DNA of 64,000 bases, taken from Parapedobacter lycopersici (GTDB taxonomy: Bacteria; Bacteroidota; Bacteroidia; Sphingobacteriales; Sphingobacteriaceae). Numbering within the stretch: the first letter of the stretch is position 1; the number at the start of each line of letters is the position of its first letter. The translations under genes were made by a program, and so were the position numbers. The notes beneath the pieces are model-generated. The model did no database searches and had not been told where the DNA came from. It was given only the letters and a program-made list of their open reading frames with translations. The stretch is taken from positions 434,001 to 498,000 of the forward strand of contig NZ_JAMSLW010000002.1 in NCBI RefSeq assembly GCF_024643285.1, in the 5' to 3' direction. Below are positions 43,701 through 53,332 of the stretch, one piece after another.

Positions 43701-46700
43701 GTGGTCATATCCCGTAGTATGCGGATTGCCTGTTCAATATCGGGAACCTGTTCAAAGGCAATACGCAGGGAGCCCTTTACCTCCTTCAGGTTGCAGATCG
43801 TCGGGTTCTGCTGTACAAACTGCAATACCCTGCCAAACTGGTCACTTTCGAAATAACCCGGATTAGTGGAAAAATAACCCCGGAGCACCTGCTTCTTGAA
43901 CGAAATTTTCTCAAAGCCGATTTCCCTCCCCAGCCATTGCAGGCGCAGCGTGTTGAGCAGCTCCTCTACCTGACGGGGTGTCGGACCGAAACGGTCGCGC
44001 AGCGATTGCCTAAAAGCTTCCAGCTGCTCTTCATTTTCGAGTTTGGCAATTTCATTATAGAGATTATACCGCTCGCCCACATGGGTAACGTACTCATCGG
44101 GAATAAGCACCTCCAGGTCGGTATCAATCTGCGTAAATGACACAAAATCACGCGGCTTAACATCCTTGAACAGGTCTGCAAATTCATCGTCCTTCAGTTC
44201 CTGTATAGCCTCGTCAAGGATTTTGTGGTACATCTCGAAGCCGATTTCGGCGATAAAGCCGCTCTGCTCAGCACCCAGGAGATTGCCACTGCCGCGGATA
44301 TCAAGGTCGCGCATGGCCACGTTAAAGCCACTGCCGAGCTCCGAGAATTCCTCGATGGCGCTAAGCCGCTTATAAGCTTCGGTGGTGAGGGTAGACAGTG
44401 GCGGACTCAATAGGTAACAGAAGGCCTTTTTGTTGGACCTGCCCACCCGTCCGCGCATCTGGTGGAGATCGCTCAACCCAAACATATGGGCGTGGTTGAT
44501 GATGATCGTATTGGCATTGGGAATATCAAGCCCTGCCTCAATGATGGTTGTGGCCACCAGCACATCGTATTCGTGGTTGATAAACTTGAGCATCACATCC
44601 TCAAGCGCATCACCCTCCAATTGTCCGTGAGCCACACCAACGCGGGCCTGGGGCACCAGCTTCTTAATCATGTTGCCCAGCTGAGGCAGATCCGCCACAC
44701 GGTTGTGGATAAAAAATACCTGCCCCCCACGGTCGATTTCATACGAAACAGCCTCCTGGATCAACGTTTCATTGAAAACGTGCAGCTCGGTCTGCACGGG
44801 CTGGCGGTTGGGCGGCGGGGTATTGATGATGCTGAGGTCACGCGCGCCCATCAATGAAAAATGCAACGTGCGCGGAATCGGTGTAGCCGTCAGCGTAAGC
44901 GCATCCACGTTGGCACGTAGCTGCTTGAGTTTTTCCTTCACCCCCACGCCGAATTTCTGCTCCTCATCTACGATCATCAGGCCGAGGTCCTTAAACTTCA
45001 CATCCTTGCTCACCAGCCGGTGGGTGCCGATTATTATATCCAGCTTACCTTCGGCAAGCCTTGCCAGGGTTGCCTTGATTTCTTTCGATGTCTTAAAACG
45101 GTTGATGTAATCGACCGAGCAGGGAAATCCTTCAAACCGTTCGGAGAACGTGCGGTAATGCTGCATGGCCAGAATGGTGGTCGGTACCAATACGGCCACC
45201 TGCTTGCTGTCGGCCACTGCCTTGAATGCCGCACGGATGGCTACTTCCGTTTTACCGAACCCTACGTCGCCGCATACCAGGCGGTCCATCGGATGGGGCG
45301 ATTCCATATCGCGCTTGACATCCAGCGTAGCCTTCTCCTGATCGGGGGTGTCTTCATAGATAAATGAAGCCTCCAGCTCCGTTTGCAGGTAGGTATCGGG
45401 ATTAAAGGCATTGCCGGTCTGTGCTTTGCGCTTGGCGTAAAGCCGGATCAAGTCGCGCGCAATGTCCTTAACTTTTTTTTTAGTGGTCTTCTTCAGCTTA
45501 TCCCACGCATCGGTACCCAGTTTGTTCATTTTGGGTACCGCACCCTCCTTCCCGCTGTACTTGGAAATGCGGTTGAGGGAATTGATATTGACATACAGCA
45601 GGTCATTATCTGCATATACCAACCGGATCATCTCCTGCGCCTTCCCGTTCACCTCCACCTTTTCCAGTCCGGCATATTTGCCGATACCGTGGTCAATATG
45701 CGTAATAAAATCCCCTGGTTTCAGCTCGCGCAGCTCCTTGAGCGTAATTGCCTGGGAGCGCTCGTAGCCCTTTTTGCGTTTATATTTATAATAACGGTCG
45801 AATATCTGGTGGTCAGTATAACAGGCGATGCCCCGGTCCAGATCGGCGAACCCTTCCCGCAGCGACAGGTGGATGGGTGTAAACGTAATGGATTTATCCA
45901 GGTCATCCAGGATAGCGATCAGTCGTTCGATCTGCTTCGGTGAATCGCTGAAAATGCAGTTCTGTATTTTCGCCTGTTCATTTTCCCTGAAATTATGAAT
46001 CAGCAGGCTAAAGTCCTTATTGAACGAAGGCTGCGGGCGCTGTGCAAACGTAATGGTGTGCGTGGCATCGTAAAAAAACTGCTTGCCGAACTCCACGACG
46101 GCAAAGTCGCGCAACATGGCCGACAGGTTTTTTTCGTCGACAAAATTAAACAGCGGGTTTACCCATTCGGGATTCTGCTGCCTATCGGCTTCCGGCAGTG
46201 CTTTCCAGAGTTCCTGGGCTTTCTTATACCCCTTACCTACCACATCCAGCGTAAACTGGACGTCCTTGAACCAGATGGCCGAATCCGCTGCAACGTATTC
46301 CAACAGGGCGATATTGCCTTCCGTGAGGAATTTCGCCTGCACATTCGGCACAATCGTCACCGTCCGTATTTTGCTGACGGAAAGCTGGCTTTCCACATCA
46401 AACGTACGGATGCTATCAATGTCGTTCCCGAAAAACTCAATGCGGTAAGGCAAGTCGTTCGAAAAAGAGAAAATATCCACTATCCCGCCACGGATCGCGT
46501 ACTGGCCCGGTTCGTATACGAAGTCGACCCGCTCAAACGCATACTCCTGGAGGAATTCATTGATGAAATCGATATCCAATGATGCATCCTGGCTGATTTC
46601 CAAGGTGTTTTTTTCCAGATCAGTCCGGTTAATCACCTTTTCCGCCAGTGCTTCGGGGTAGGTGACCACCAGCCTGGGCAGTTCCGACACATGGTTCAGC

Positions 46701-47029
46701 GTGTTCAGTGTTTCTGCACGCTGCAGCACATGGGCGCTATCGGTCTGGGTAAAATCAAATGCTTTGCGGTACGAGGCGGGGAAGAACAGTACCTGTTTGT
46801 CGAAGAGGCTCTCCAGGTCACTCAGGAAATACGACGCTTCCTCATGGGTAGGCAGCACAAATACCATCGGTTTTTCCTGAAGCTGATAGCAAGCCACAGC
46901 CACCATCGCATCAGCCGACCCGATCAGTCCCTTAAGCTGGACTTTCGGGTTTTTTCCGTGCAATGCCTTCGTCAAGGCTGTTACGTGTTCGCTTTGACGA
47001 TAATTCGCTAATATATCATCGATGCCCAC
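43697..47029 (-). CDS. mfd: Transcription-repair coupling factor
   Basis: Displaces RNA polymerase stalled at DNA lesions and recruits UvrA. The protein is about 1110 residues with the Mfd order: a UvrB-like N-terminus, the RNA-polymerase-interaction region near 440-500 (TLKELRELKPGDFITHIDHGIGKYAGLE), a RecG-like translocase with Walker A GDVGFGKTE near residue 593 and DEEQKFGV, and a C-terminal TRCF domain. I prefer a GTG start at 47029 (VGIDDILANYRQS) to the ATG at 47068, because a TAnnTTTG box lies between them and the extra 13 residues look non-conserved. Either start leaves the domains unchanged. Confidence 0.93.
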   Translation of the reverse strand: MGIDDILANYRQSEHVTALTKALHGKNPKVQLKGLIGSADAMVAVACYQLQEKPMVFVLPTHEEASYFLSDLESLFDKQVLFFPASYRKAFDFTQTDSAHVLQRAETLNTLNHVSELPRLVVTYPEALAEKVINRTDLEKNTLEISQDASLDIDFINEFLQEYAFERVDFVYEPGQYAIRGGIVDIFSFSNDLPYRIEFFGNDIDSIRTFDVESQLSVSKIRTVTIVPNVQAKFLTEGNIALLEYVAADSAIWFKDVQFTLDVVGKGYKKAQELWKALPEADRQQNPEWVNPLFNFVDEKNLSAMLRDFAVVEFGKQFFYDATHTITFAQRPQPSFNKDFSLLIHNFRENEQAKIQNCIFSDSPKQIERLIAILDDLDKSITFTPIHLSLREGFADLDRGIACYTDHQIFDRYYKYKRKKGYERSQAITLKELRELKPGDFITHIDHGIGKYAGLEKVEVNGKAQEMIRLVYADNDLLYVNINSLNRISKYSGKEGAVPKMNKLGTDAWDKLKKTTKKKVKDIARDLIRLYAKRKAQTGNAFNPDTYLQTELEASFIYEDTPDQEKATLDVKRDMESPHPMDRLVCGDVGFGKTEVAIRAAFKAVADSKQVAVLVPTTILAMQHYRTFSERFEGFPCSVDYINRFKTSKEIKATLARLAEGKLDIIIGTHRLVSKDVKFKDLGLMIVDEEQKFGVGVKEKLKQLRANVDALTLTATPIPRTLHFSLMGARDLSIINTPPPNRQPVQTELHVFNETLIQEAVSYEIDRGGQVFFIHNRVADLPQLGNMIKKLVPQARVGVAHGQLEGDALEDVMLKFINHEYDVLVATTIIEAGLDIPNANTIIINHAHMFGLSDLHQMRGRVGRSNKKAFCYLLSPPLSTLTTEAYKRLSAIEEFSELGSGFNVAMRDLDIRGSGNLLGAEQSGFIAEIGFEMYHKILDEAIQELKDDEFADLFKDVKPRDFVSFTQIDTDLEVLIPDEYVTHVGERYNLYNEIAKLENEEQLEAFRQSLRDRFGPTPRQVEELLNTLRLQWLGREIGFEKISFKKQVLRGYFSTNPGYFESDQFGRVLQFVQQNPTICNLKEVKGSLRIAFEQVPDIEQAIRILRDMTT

Positions 47030-47045
47030 TGCGGTAAAACGGGGG

Positions 47046-47053
47046 CAAAGGTA
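47046..47053 (-). promoter_or_regulatory. -7 box of mfd
   Basis: TACCTTTG on the minus strand, 16 bp before the GTG at 47029 but downstream of the ATG at 47068. It decides in favour of the GTG start if it is the active promoter. Confidence 0.45.
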
Positions 47054-47182
47054 ACGAAAAAACAACATTTCTGTACACGAAATAAACCTAAATAGCGACT
47101 TAGGAGGTGGCCACCGCGCAGCATGTCATTAAATTTCCTGGATTTTAACCTGATTTGGCGTTAATGTTGCTATATTGTTTTC

Positions 47183-47803
47183 ATGCTGAAAAAATGCACA
47201 TTACTCATCGGGGTAATCGCCCTCCTGATGGCCTGCGGTTTGGACAAACAAGCAAAAGAACTGCGCGCACTGGAAAACTGCCGCTATGAATTCGTATCGG
47301 CCGACAGTATCTTTCTGGCCGGCACGGATGTGGGCCGGCTGATCGCCGGCGGCCGGCTTGATGTGGGGAGCCTTCCCGGCGTTGCGTTGGGGTTCTTAAA
47401 CCGGGATATCCCATTGTCCGGCTTATTGCAGGTCCGGGTCACCAACCCGACTAAAAGCCGGGCCGGTATACAGCAATTCGCTTATAAAATCCTGATTGAG
47501 GACCGCGAGGTAATGGACGGAACGTCCGATCTCCCGGTCATTATTCCAGCGGGGGAAACCGTCACTGTTCCCGTAAAATTGCAGGCAAATGTATATTCTT
47601 TTCTTTCCGACAGGCAGACCCAGGGCAAACTGCTGGCGTTCCTGAAAAAGGTGCAAAACGGTCAGTCGGACGAAAAAATCAAAGTAAGTCTGAAGATCAA
47701 ACCGACGCTTGCACTGGGCAATAAACAACTGAACTACCCCGGCTATATTACGGTTGACAAAGCGGTTGATGGCCGTATGCTCACCGGTAAACAGGTGCTT
47801 TAA
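47183..47803 (+). CDS. LEA14-like lipoprotein
   Basis: A 206-residue predicted lipoprotein (lipobox Cys18, LLMAC). The mature part has the beta-sandwich pattern of LEA type 2 / Why-domain proteins: LSGLLQVRVTNPTKSRAGIQQFAYKILIEDREV followed by PVIIPAGETVTVPVKLQ. LEA14-like domains are non-enzymatic; desiccation or envelope-stress functions have been proposed for the family. It is divergent from mfd and read alone. Confidence 0.72.
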   Translation: MLKKCTLLIGVIALLMACGLDKQAKELRALENCRYEFVSADSIFLAGTDVGRLIAGGRLDVGSLPGVALGFLNRDIPLSGLLQVRVTNPTKSRAGIQQFAYKILIEDREVMDGTSDLPVIIPAGETVTVPVKLQANVYSFLSDRQTQGKLLAFLKKVQNGQSDEKIKVSLKIKPTLALGNKQLNYPGYITVDKAVDGRMLTGKQVL

Positions 47804-47854
47804 TGCATAACCGGCGCGACATATCCTGAAGCCCTAAAAATACATCGCCGGTCT

Positions 47855-48427
47855 TTACGGGAGCTCTTCCCGGATATGGCGTTCCAGAAACTTAACCCGC
47901 TCCACAACGGGCACCAGGGGTACGTCAATCAACTGATAGCCATGTTTGCTATAAGTCTTTTTCATCATTTCATAGGTAAACACCGCCTCTTCCCACGTCT
48001 GTTTCCGTTCGGCATCGGTATGATAAATTTCCGGCCAGGGAGGTAGAATAAACACGCGACGATGATAACGGTACCTGCTGGCCAGTTCCGGCTCGCCGGG
48101 AATTTCCAGGCCGATCATGGCGGCATAACACAAGGTATCCGGTATTCCCCGGTCAAAAAACACCACGCTGCCGGGAGTGTATTCATTCATCGTTTGCAGG
48201 TAGTCCTCCACGGACGCCGTCAGCATCAGCTGCGTATAAGCCGCTTTATTTTGCCACGGCAGCGCATCACCGCCACAGGCAACCTGTTCCCGGATAATTT
48301 CACGGGCAACCTCGGGAATGCAGGGAAATTGTTTTGCCCGCAAGGCATCCAGCAGGGTTGTTTTGCCTGTTCCCGGTCCACCCGTAATCACAAAAAACCG
48401 GTTTGGAGAAAAGCATTGTTCACCCAT
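47855..48427 (-). CDS. AAA-family P-loop ATPase
   Basis: A 190-residue P-loop protein. The Walker A motif is GGPGTGKTTLL near residue 16-26 and an FFDRGIPDTL segment follows near 90, a layout typical of small AAA_28-type ATP-binding proteins and of nucleoside-kinase-like NTPases. The substrate is unknown. The ATG at 48427 is preferred because the P-loop then lies close to the N-terminus; an ATG at 48454 adds nine residues. The TFIIB-type zinc protein gene precedes it on the same strand. Confidence 0.75.
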   Translation of the reverse strand: MGEQCFSPNRFFVITGGPGTGKTTLLDALRAKQFPCIPEVAREIIREQVACGGDALPWQNKAAYTQLMLTASVEDYLQTMNEYTPGSVVFFDRGIPDTLCYAAMIGLEIPGEPELASRYRYHRRVFILPPWPEIYHTDAERKQTWEEAVFTYEMMKKTYSKHGYQLIDVPLVPVVERVKFLERHIREELP

Positions 48428-48471
48428 ACTGCACAAAATCCGCCTTTCGGCCACTAACTAATCAACGGGGT

Positions 48472-48744
48472 TTAGTCAAAGTCAAAAAAGTCGCCTAAAA
48501 AGGACTTTTTCTTACGGGGATGACCCTGGTGGTGCCTATCGTCGTACTTCGGACGGTCGCGATCGCGTTCCCAGTCTCCTGACGGGTTGCGGGAGGCATT
48601 TGTTTCTTCCCTTTCAGCGTAGCTGATAATTTTGTCGAGCTCGCCCCGGTCCAACCATATTCCCCTGCACGACGGACAATAATCAATCTCTACCTGATTC
48701 CTTACGGACATCAATAACGTTTCATTGCAATTCGGACATTTCAT
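48472..48744 (-). CDS. TFIIB-type zinc-finger protein
   Basis: A 90-residue protein with the zf-TFIIB (DUF1922-like) ribbon: CPNC at residues 3-6 and CPSC near 23-26, then GIWLDRGELDKII, the family signature. The C-terminal half is polar and charged (ERDRDRPKYDD, HPRKKKSFLGD) and probably disordered. The start at 48744 gives MKCPNC, as in relatives; the longer frame from 48780 adds atypical residues. It is 44 bp upstream of the AAA ATPase gene. Role unknown, probably a nucleic-acid or protein contact module. Confidence 0.8.
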   Translation of the reverse strand: MKCPNCNETLLMSVRNQVEIDYCPSCRGIWLDRGELDKIISYAEREETNASRNPSGDWERDRDRPKYDDRHHQGHPRKKKSFLGDFFDFD

Positions 48745-48868
48745 CGTTACGTTAGTTATGTTTACAAACAAACATACCATTTTAATCCGGGTCGTACCCG
48801 GGCATCATGGTAATAATATGGATACGGTGATTCTGTTTTAAAATGCTGCGGGTCAGGCCAGCCGGGCG

Positions 48869-49918
48869 CTATCCGCCGTACTGTTCCGCGTAATATTGCT
48901 GATAATGGCCGGAAGTTACATCCTGCAGCCATGCTTCATTTGCGAGGTACCAGTCCACCGTTTTTTCCAGCCCTTCCTCAAACTGCAGGCTGGGTTCCCA
49001 ACCCAGGTCCTGTTTCAGCCGGGTGGCATCAATAGCATACCGCAAATCGTGTCCTGCACGGTCTTTTACAAACGTGATGAGCCTGGCGGATTCCCCGTCT
49101 GCCCGCCCCAGTTTTTTATCCATGATCCCGCAGAGCAGCTGGATCAGGTCAATATTCTTCCATTCATTGTGTCCGCCGATATTGTAGGTCTCGCCCGAGG
49201 CCGCCCCATGGAAAATTACGTCAATGGCACGTGCGTGGTCTTCCACCCAAAGCCAGTCGCGTATGTTCTCACCTTTCCCATAAACGGGCACCGGCCGTTT
49301 ATTTTTGATGTTGTTAATGGCCAATGGGATCAGTTTTTCCGGAAAATGGAAGGATCCGTAATTATTGGAGCAGTTGGAAATCACCGTATCCAGCCCATAT
49401 GTGTCATGATAGGCCCTTACAAAATGGTCAGAGGAAGCCTTGGATGCTGAATAAGGTGAATGGGGATCATACCTTGTTTCTTCGGTAAACATCCCGGTAT
49501 CGCCCAGTGCCCCGTAGACCTCGTCGGTAGACACATGGTAAAACCGGTGTGTGTCGTATTCGCCTTCCCAGTGCTTTTTCGCTGCGTTCAGCAGGTTTAC
49601 GGTACCGACCACATTGGTCAGCACAAACTCCAGCGGGCTGCTGATGGATCGGTCGACATGCGATTCCGCCGCCAGGTGAATCACGGCAGCAGGCCGTTCA
49701 GCCGCGAACAGTTCATCCAGAAAAACCGTGTCGGTGATATCGCCCTTCACAAAACGGTAGTTGGGCCGGTCTTCGATATCGCGGAGATTCGCCAGGTTAC
49801 CTGCATAAGTCAGCTTATCCAGGTTGATTACTTCGTAATCGGGATAACGGGTCACAAACCGCCGGACCACGTGCGATCCGATAAAGCCGGCTCCGCCGGT
49901 GATGATGATTTTCTTCAT
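48869..49918 (-). CDS. rfbB: dTDP-glucose 4,6-dehydratase
   Basis: Forms dTDP-4-keto-6-deoxyglucose for rhamnose and other deoxysugars. The 349-residue extended SDR has GGAGFIGSHVVRRF at the N-terminus, HLAAESHVDRSI near residue 82, the active-site HVSTDEVYGALGD near 130 and YSASKASSDHFV near 158 with the catalytic Tyr and Lys. It is the last of three minus-strand SDR genes for nucleotide sugars (uxs, galE, rfbB). The other rfb genes (A, C, D) are not in the window. Confidence 0.92.
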   Translation of the reverse strand: MKKIIITGGAGFIGSHVVRRFVTRYPDYEVINLDKLTYAGNLANLRDIEDRPNYRFVKGDITDTVFLDELFAAERPAAVIHLAAESHVDRSISSPLEFVLTNVVGTVNLLNAAKKHWEGEYDTHRFYHVSTDEVYGALGDTGMFTEETRYDPHSPYSASKASSDHFVRAYHDTYGLDTVISNCSNNYGSFHFPEKLIPLAINNIKNKRPVPVYGKGENIRDWLWVEDHARAIDVIFHGAASGETYNIGGHNEWKNIDLIQLLCGIMDKKLGRADGESARLITFVKDRAGHDLRYAIDATRLKQDLGWEPSLQFEEGLEKTVDWYLANEAWLQDVTSGHYQQYYAEQYGG

Positions 49919-49937
49919 AATACAATATACCCAATAA

Positions 49938-50966
49938 CTAGCTCAGCGGATTCGCCTTCAAATACTGTTCCCATTTCCATGCCGACTGCATCATCTCCTC
50001 AATTCCCAGTGCAGCCTTCCAGCCCAGCTCTTCGGTGGATTTCGTTACATCCCCCCACACCTGTTCCACATCTCCGGCACGGCGGGGTCCGATCTGGTAG
50101 TCAAGTTTCACGCCCGTGGACGCCTCGAATGCCCGGATAACTTCCAGCACCGAATTGCCGGTACCCGTCCCTACATTGAACACATCGTAGTTTCCATTCG
50201 GGTTCCCCTGTTCCAGCAGGTCAATGGCCGCCACGTGTGCGCTGGCCAGATCCACCACATGGATATAATCGCGTATTGCCGAGCCGTCGGGCGTACGGTA
50301 ATCGTCGCCGAAAACCGTAATTGGTCCGCGCTTGCCAATTGCGCTCTGGGTAATAAATGGGATGAGATTCTGCGGTACGCCAAGGGGCAGTTCACCGATG
50401 AGCGCGCTTTCGTGGGCACCCACCGGATTAAAGTACCGAAGCGATATGACCTGGTAATTATCAAATGCCGCTGCTGTTTCGGATAGGATTTCCTCGGCAA
50501 TCTGCTTCGTATTGCCATAGGGTGATTCAGCCTGCTTTACCTGTGCCGTTTCGGTTACAGGTAACTGATCGGGTTGGCCGTATACCGTACAGCTGGATGA
50601 AAACACAAAATTTACCGGTTTACCTGCATAGGCATTAAGCAAGTTAATCAACGAAAATAAATTGTTGTGATAGTATTTAAGCGGTTGCTGAACAGATTCA
50701 CCCACGGCCTTATAAGCCGCAAAATGAATGATTCCGCTGATATCCGGATTAGCCGCTACGAATGCCCGCACCCGCTGTTCGTCACAAAGATCAAACTCGT
50801 GGAATTCCGGCTTTTCACCGGTGATTTTTTCAATCTGGTCCAGTACACGCACATTGGAATTGGAAAGGTTATCCACAATTACCGGGGTATGTCCCGCCTG
50901 CTGCAATGCAACCACCGTATGCGAACCGATGTAGCCGGTACCGCCCGTCACTAAGATTCTGCTCAT
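49938..50966 (-). CDS. galE: UDP-glucose 4-epimerase
   Basis: Interconverts UDP-glucose and UDP-galactose (or the N-acetyl forms). The 342-residue extended SDR has GGTGYIGSHTVVAL at the N-terminus, HFAAYKAVGES near residue 80, VFSSSCTVYGQ and YGNTKQIAEE with the catalytic Tyr-Lys, and the late YQIGPRRAGDVEQV typical of GalE. Its ATG directly abuts the uxs stop codon, and rfbB follows after 19 bp, so the three genes form one transcript. Confidence 0.92.
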   Translation of the reverse strand: MSRILVTGGTGYIGSHTVVALQQAGHTPVIVDNLSNSNVRVLDQIEKITGEKPEFHEFDLCDEQRVRAFVAANPDISGIIHFAAYKAVGESVQQPLKYYHNNLFSLINLLNAYAGKPVNFVFSSSCTVYGQPDQLPVTETAQVKQAESPYGNTKQIAEEILSETAAAFDNYQVISLRYFNPVGAHESALIGELPLGVPQNLIPFITQSAIGKRGPITVFGDDYRTPDGSAIRDYIHVVDLASAHVAAIDLLEQGNPNGNYDVFNVGTGTGNSVLEVIRAFEASTGVKLDYQIGPRRAGDVEQVWGDVTKSTEELGWKAALGIEEMMQSAWKWEQYLKANPLS

Positions 50967-51950
50967 TTATCGTTGATTATAATACGTAAAGTCCTTATGT
51001 GCTATTTCCTGGTCGGGCAACGATTTAAAGTAATCATACGTAATCCGGAGTCCTTCTTCCCGTCCTACTTTGGGTTCCCATCCCAGGATTTCCCGCGCTT
51101 TGGTAATGTCGGGTCGCCGCTGCTTGGGATCGTCCACCGGCAGGTCCCGGAATACCAGCTGCCTGTCCGTACCGGTAAGCTTGATAATCTCCTCACCAAA
51201 CTGCCGGATGGTAATCTCATCGGGGTTACCGATGTTTACGGGATGCGGATGATCACTCAGGAGCAGCCGGTAGATGCCCTCCACCTGATCGTCCACATAG
51301 CAGAAAGACCGGGTCTGGGAGCCGTCGCCGAAAACCGTCAGGTCCTCGCCGCGCAATGCCTGCCCGATAAATGCCGGTAGTACCCGGCCGTCATTGAGCC
51401 GCATCCGGGGGCCATAAGTATTAAAAATGCGCACAATACGCGTCTCAAGGCCATGGAACGTGTGATAGGCCATGGTAATGGCTTCCTGAAAACGCTTCGC
51501 CTCATCGTATACACCCCGCGGACCCACCGGGTTCACATTGCCCCAGTACGTCTCCGGCTGGGGGCTCAGCGTAGGATCGCCGTACACTTCCGACGTGGAG
51601 GCTACCAGAATCCGGGCACCTTTCGCCCGGGCCAGACCCAGCAGGTGGTGGGTACCCAGCGAGCCCACTTTCAGGGTCTGGATGGGGATCTTCAGGTAAT
51701 CGATCGGGCTTGCGGGCGAGGCAAAGTGAAGGATATAGTCCAATTTGCCAGGCACATGCACAAAGGTAGACACATCGTGCCGGTAAAATTCGAAATTAGG
51801 CAGCTTGAACAAATGTTCAATATTACGGAGATCACCCGTAATCAGGTTGTCCATCCCGATGACATGGTAATCTTCATGGATAAAACGATCGCAGAGGTGG
51901 GACCCCAAAAAGCCCGCTGCACCAGTGATAAGTATCCGTGGGTTTGACAT
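50967..51950 (-). CDS. UDP-glucuronate decarboxylase (UDP-xylose synthase)
   Basis: Converts UDP-glucuronate to UDP-xylose (or its 4-keto intermediate). The 327-residue SDR shows [34 protein letters not shown] near residue 75, [14 protein letters not shown] near 118, [10 protein letters not shown] with Tyr-Lys near 147, and [14 protein letters not shown] near 180, all typical of UXS. It lacks the membrane anchor of plant forms. It heads the uxs-galE-rfbB operon. Confidence 0.9.
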   Translation of the reverse strand: MSNPRILITGAAGFLGSHLCDRFIHEDYHVIGMDNLITGDLRNIEHLFKLPNFEFYRHDVSTFVHVPGKLDYILHFASPASPIDYLKIPIQTLKVGSLGTHHLLGLARAKGARILVASTSEVYGDPTLSPQPETYWGNVNPVGPRGVYDEAKRFQEAITMAYHTFHGLETRIVRIFNTYGPRMRLNDGRVLPAFIGQALRGEDLTVFGDGSQTRSFCYVDDQVEGIYRLLLSDHPHPVNIGNPDEITIRQFGEEIIKLTGTDRQLVFRDLPVDDPKQRRPDITKAREILGWEPKVGREEGLRITYDYFKSLPDQEIAHKDFTYYNQR

Positions 51951-52034
51951 AAGCTAATTTGCATATCATTTACCTCCTGAGCCCAATTGCTTAAGTAGGT
52001 AACTTTATTTAAGTTTGAGGCGAATATAAGGATT

Positions 52035-53315
52035 ATGCAGGCAATTTACCTGGTCAGTATCAAAATTTACGGTTTATTTTTATGGCTGTTATCACCCTTT
52101 CATGCCAAGGCCCGGAAGTGGGTCAGCGGCCGCCGGAATCTCCTGCACCGCATTGCACGGGAGGTCGATCCGGACCGCGGATGCATCTGGTTTCACTTTG
52201 CTTCACTGGGCGAATTCGAGCAGGGGCGCCCCGTGTTGGAGGCGCTGCGCGCCCGACGAACCGACAAGCCTTTTCTGGTCACTTTTTACTCGCCTTCGGG
52301 TTATGAAATCCGGAAAAACACCCCCCTGGCCGATCACGTCTATTACCTGCCCGCCGACACCCCCCGCAATGCCCGCCGCTTTGTTGAACTGGTTAATCCC
52401 GAATTTGCGGTTTTCACCAAATACGAATACTGGCCGTGTTATTTTCAGGCGCTGCACCGCAGGAACATTCCCCTGTATCTGATCTCCGCTATTTTCCGGC
52501 CCGGACAGGTATTTTTTCGCTGGTATGGGGGTCTGTTCCGCAAAGCGCTCCGGTGCGTGACCTTCTTTTTCACCCAGAATGAAGAAAGCCTGCGGTTGCT
52601 GGCACCGCTGGGTCATACCAATGCCGTGCTTGCCGGCGATACACGGTTCGACCGCGTGGTTACGCTGCCCCGGACGAGCAAAGAACTCCCGGGGATCGCG
52701 GATTTCGTAGCCGGTCATCCGGTGCTGGTCGCGGGCAGCACCTGGCCTGCAGACGAAGTCCTGCTTGCCGGCCTGCGCAGGCGGTACCCCGACTGGAAAT
52801 TCATCCTTGCACCCCATGAAATCCACGAAGAACACATCCATTCCATCGAAAAGTTGTTTCCGGACAGCCAACGGTATTCCAATATGAATGAAGGCACCGA
52901 TCGGCTTTCAGCTACCGGAAATCAGGTCACCGGCCACGCATCACCAGTCGTAGATCACCAACTACCAACCACCCTCATCATCGATAACATTGGCATGCTT
53001 TCCGCGCTGTATGGTTATGGCCACGTAGCCTATATCGGCGGCGGCTTTGGCAAAGGCATTCACAATACGCTGGAGGCGGCCACTTATGGCATTCCCGTTA
53101 TATTCGGCCCAAATTACCGGAAATTCCAGGAGGCAAAGGACCTGATTGCCGAAGGTGGCGGTTTCACGGTTGCGGACGCCGACGGACTGGCTACGGTTTT
53201 TAACGAGCTGCAAACGGAAGAACGGCGACTCATGGCCGGACAGCGGAGCGGGACTTATGTGGCCTGCAAGGCGGGGGCCACAGCCATCATCATGGCAAAA
53301 ATTGCGCCCGTATAG
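52035..53315 (+). CDS. waaA: 3-deoxy-D-manno-octulosonate (Kdo) transferase
   Basis: Adds Kdo to lipid A precursor at the inner membrane. The 426-residue protein has a short N-terminal anchor (1-20), the glycos_transf_N domain with IWFHFASLGEFEQGRPVLEAL near residue 50-70, and a C-terminal GT-B half with GSTWPADEVLL near 231 and VAYIGGGFGKGIHNTLEAATYG near 335. It is divergent from the nucleotide-sugar genes. Neighbouring genes are not obviously in the same pathway, but waaA and hemW converge. Confidence 0.93.
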   Translation: MQAIYLVSIKIYGLFLWLLSPFHAKARKWVSGRRNLLHRIAREVDPDRGCIWFHFASLGEFEQGRPVLEALRARRTDKPFLVTFYSPSGYEIRKNTPLADHVYYLPADTPRNARRFVELVNPEFAVFTKYEYWPCYFQALHRRNIPLYLISAIFRPGQVFFRWYGGLFRKALRCVTFFFTQNEESLRLLAPLGHTNAVLAGDTRFDRVVTLPRTSKELPGIADFVAGHPVLVAGSTWPADEVLLAGLRRRYPDWKFILAPHEIHEEHIHSIEKLFPDSQRYSNMNEGTDRLSATGNQVTGHASPVVDHQLPTTLIIDNIGMLSALYGYGHVAYIGGGFGKGIHNTLEAATYGIPVIFGPNYRKFQEAKDLIAEGGGFTVADADGLATVFNELQTEERRLMAGQRSGTYVACKAGATAIIMAKIAPV

Positions 53316-53332
53316 GAAAAAGGCCCCGGGAA

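Noticed and set aside
49460-50140. Plus-strand frame of 226 codons opposite rfbB and galE
   Set aside because: Crosses two convincing genes of the opposite strand and shows no protein-family motif.
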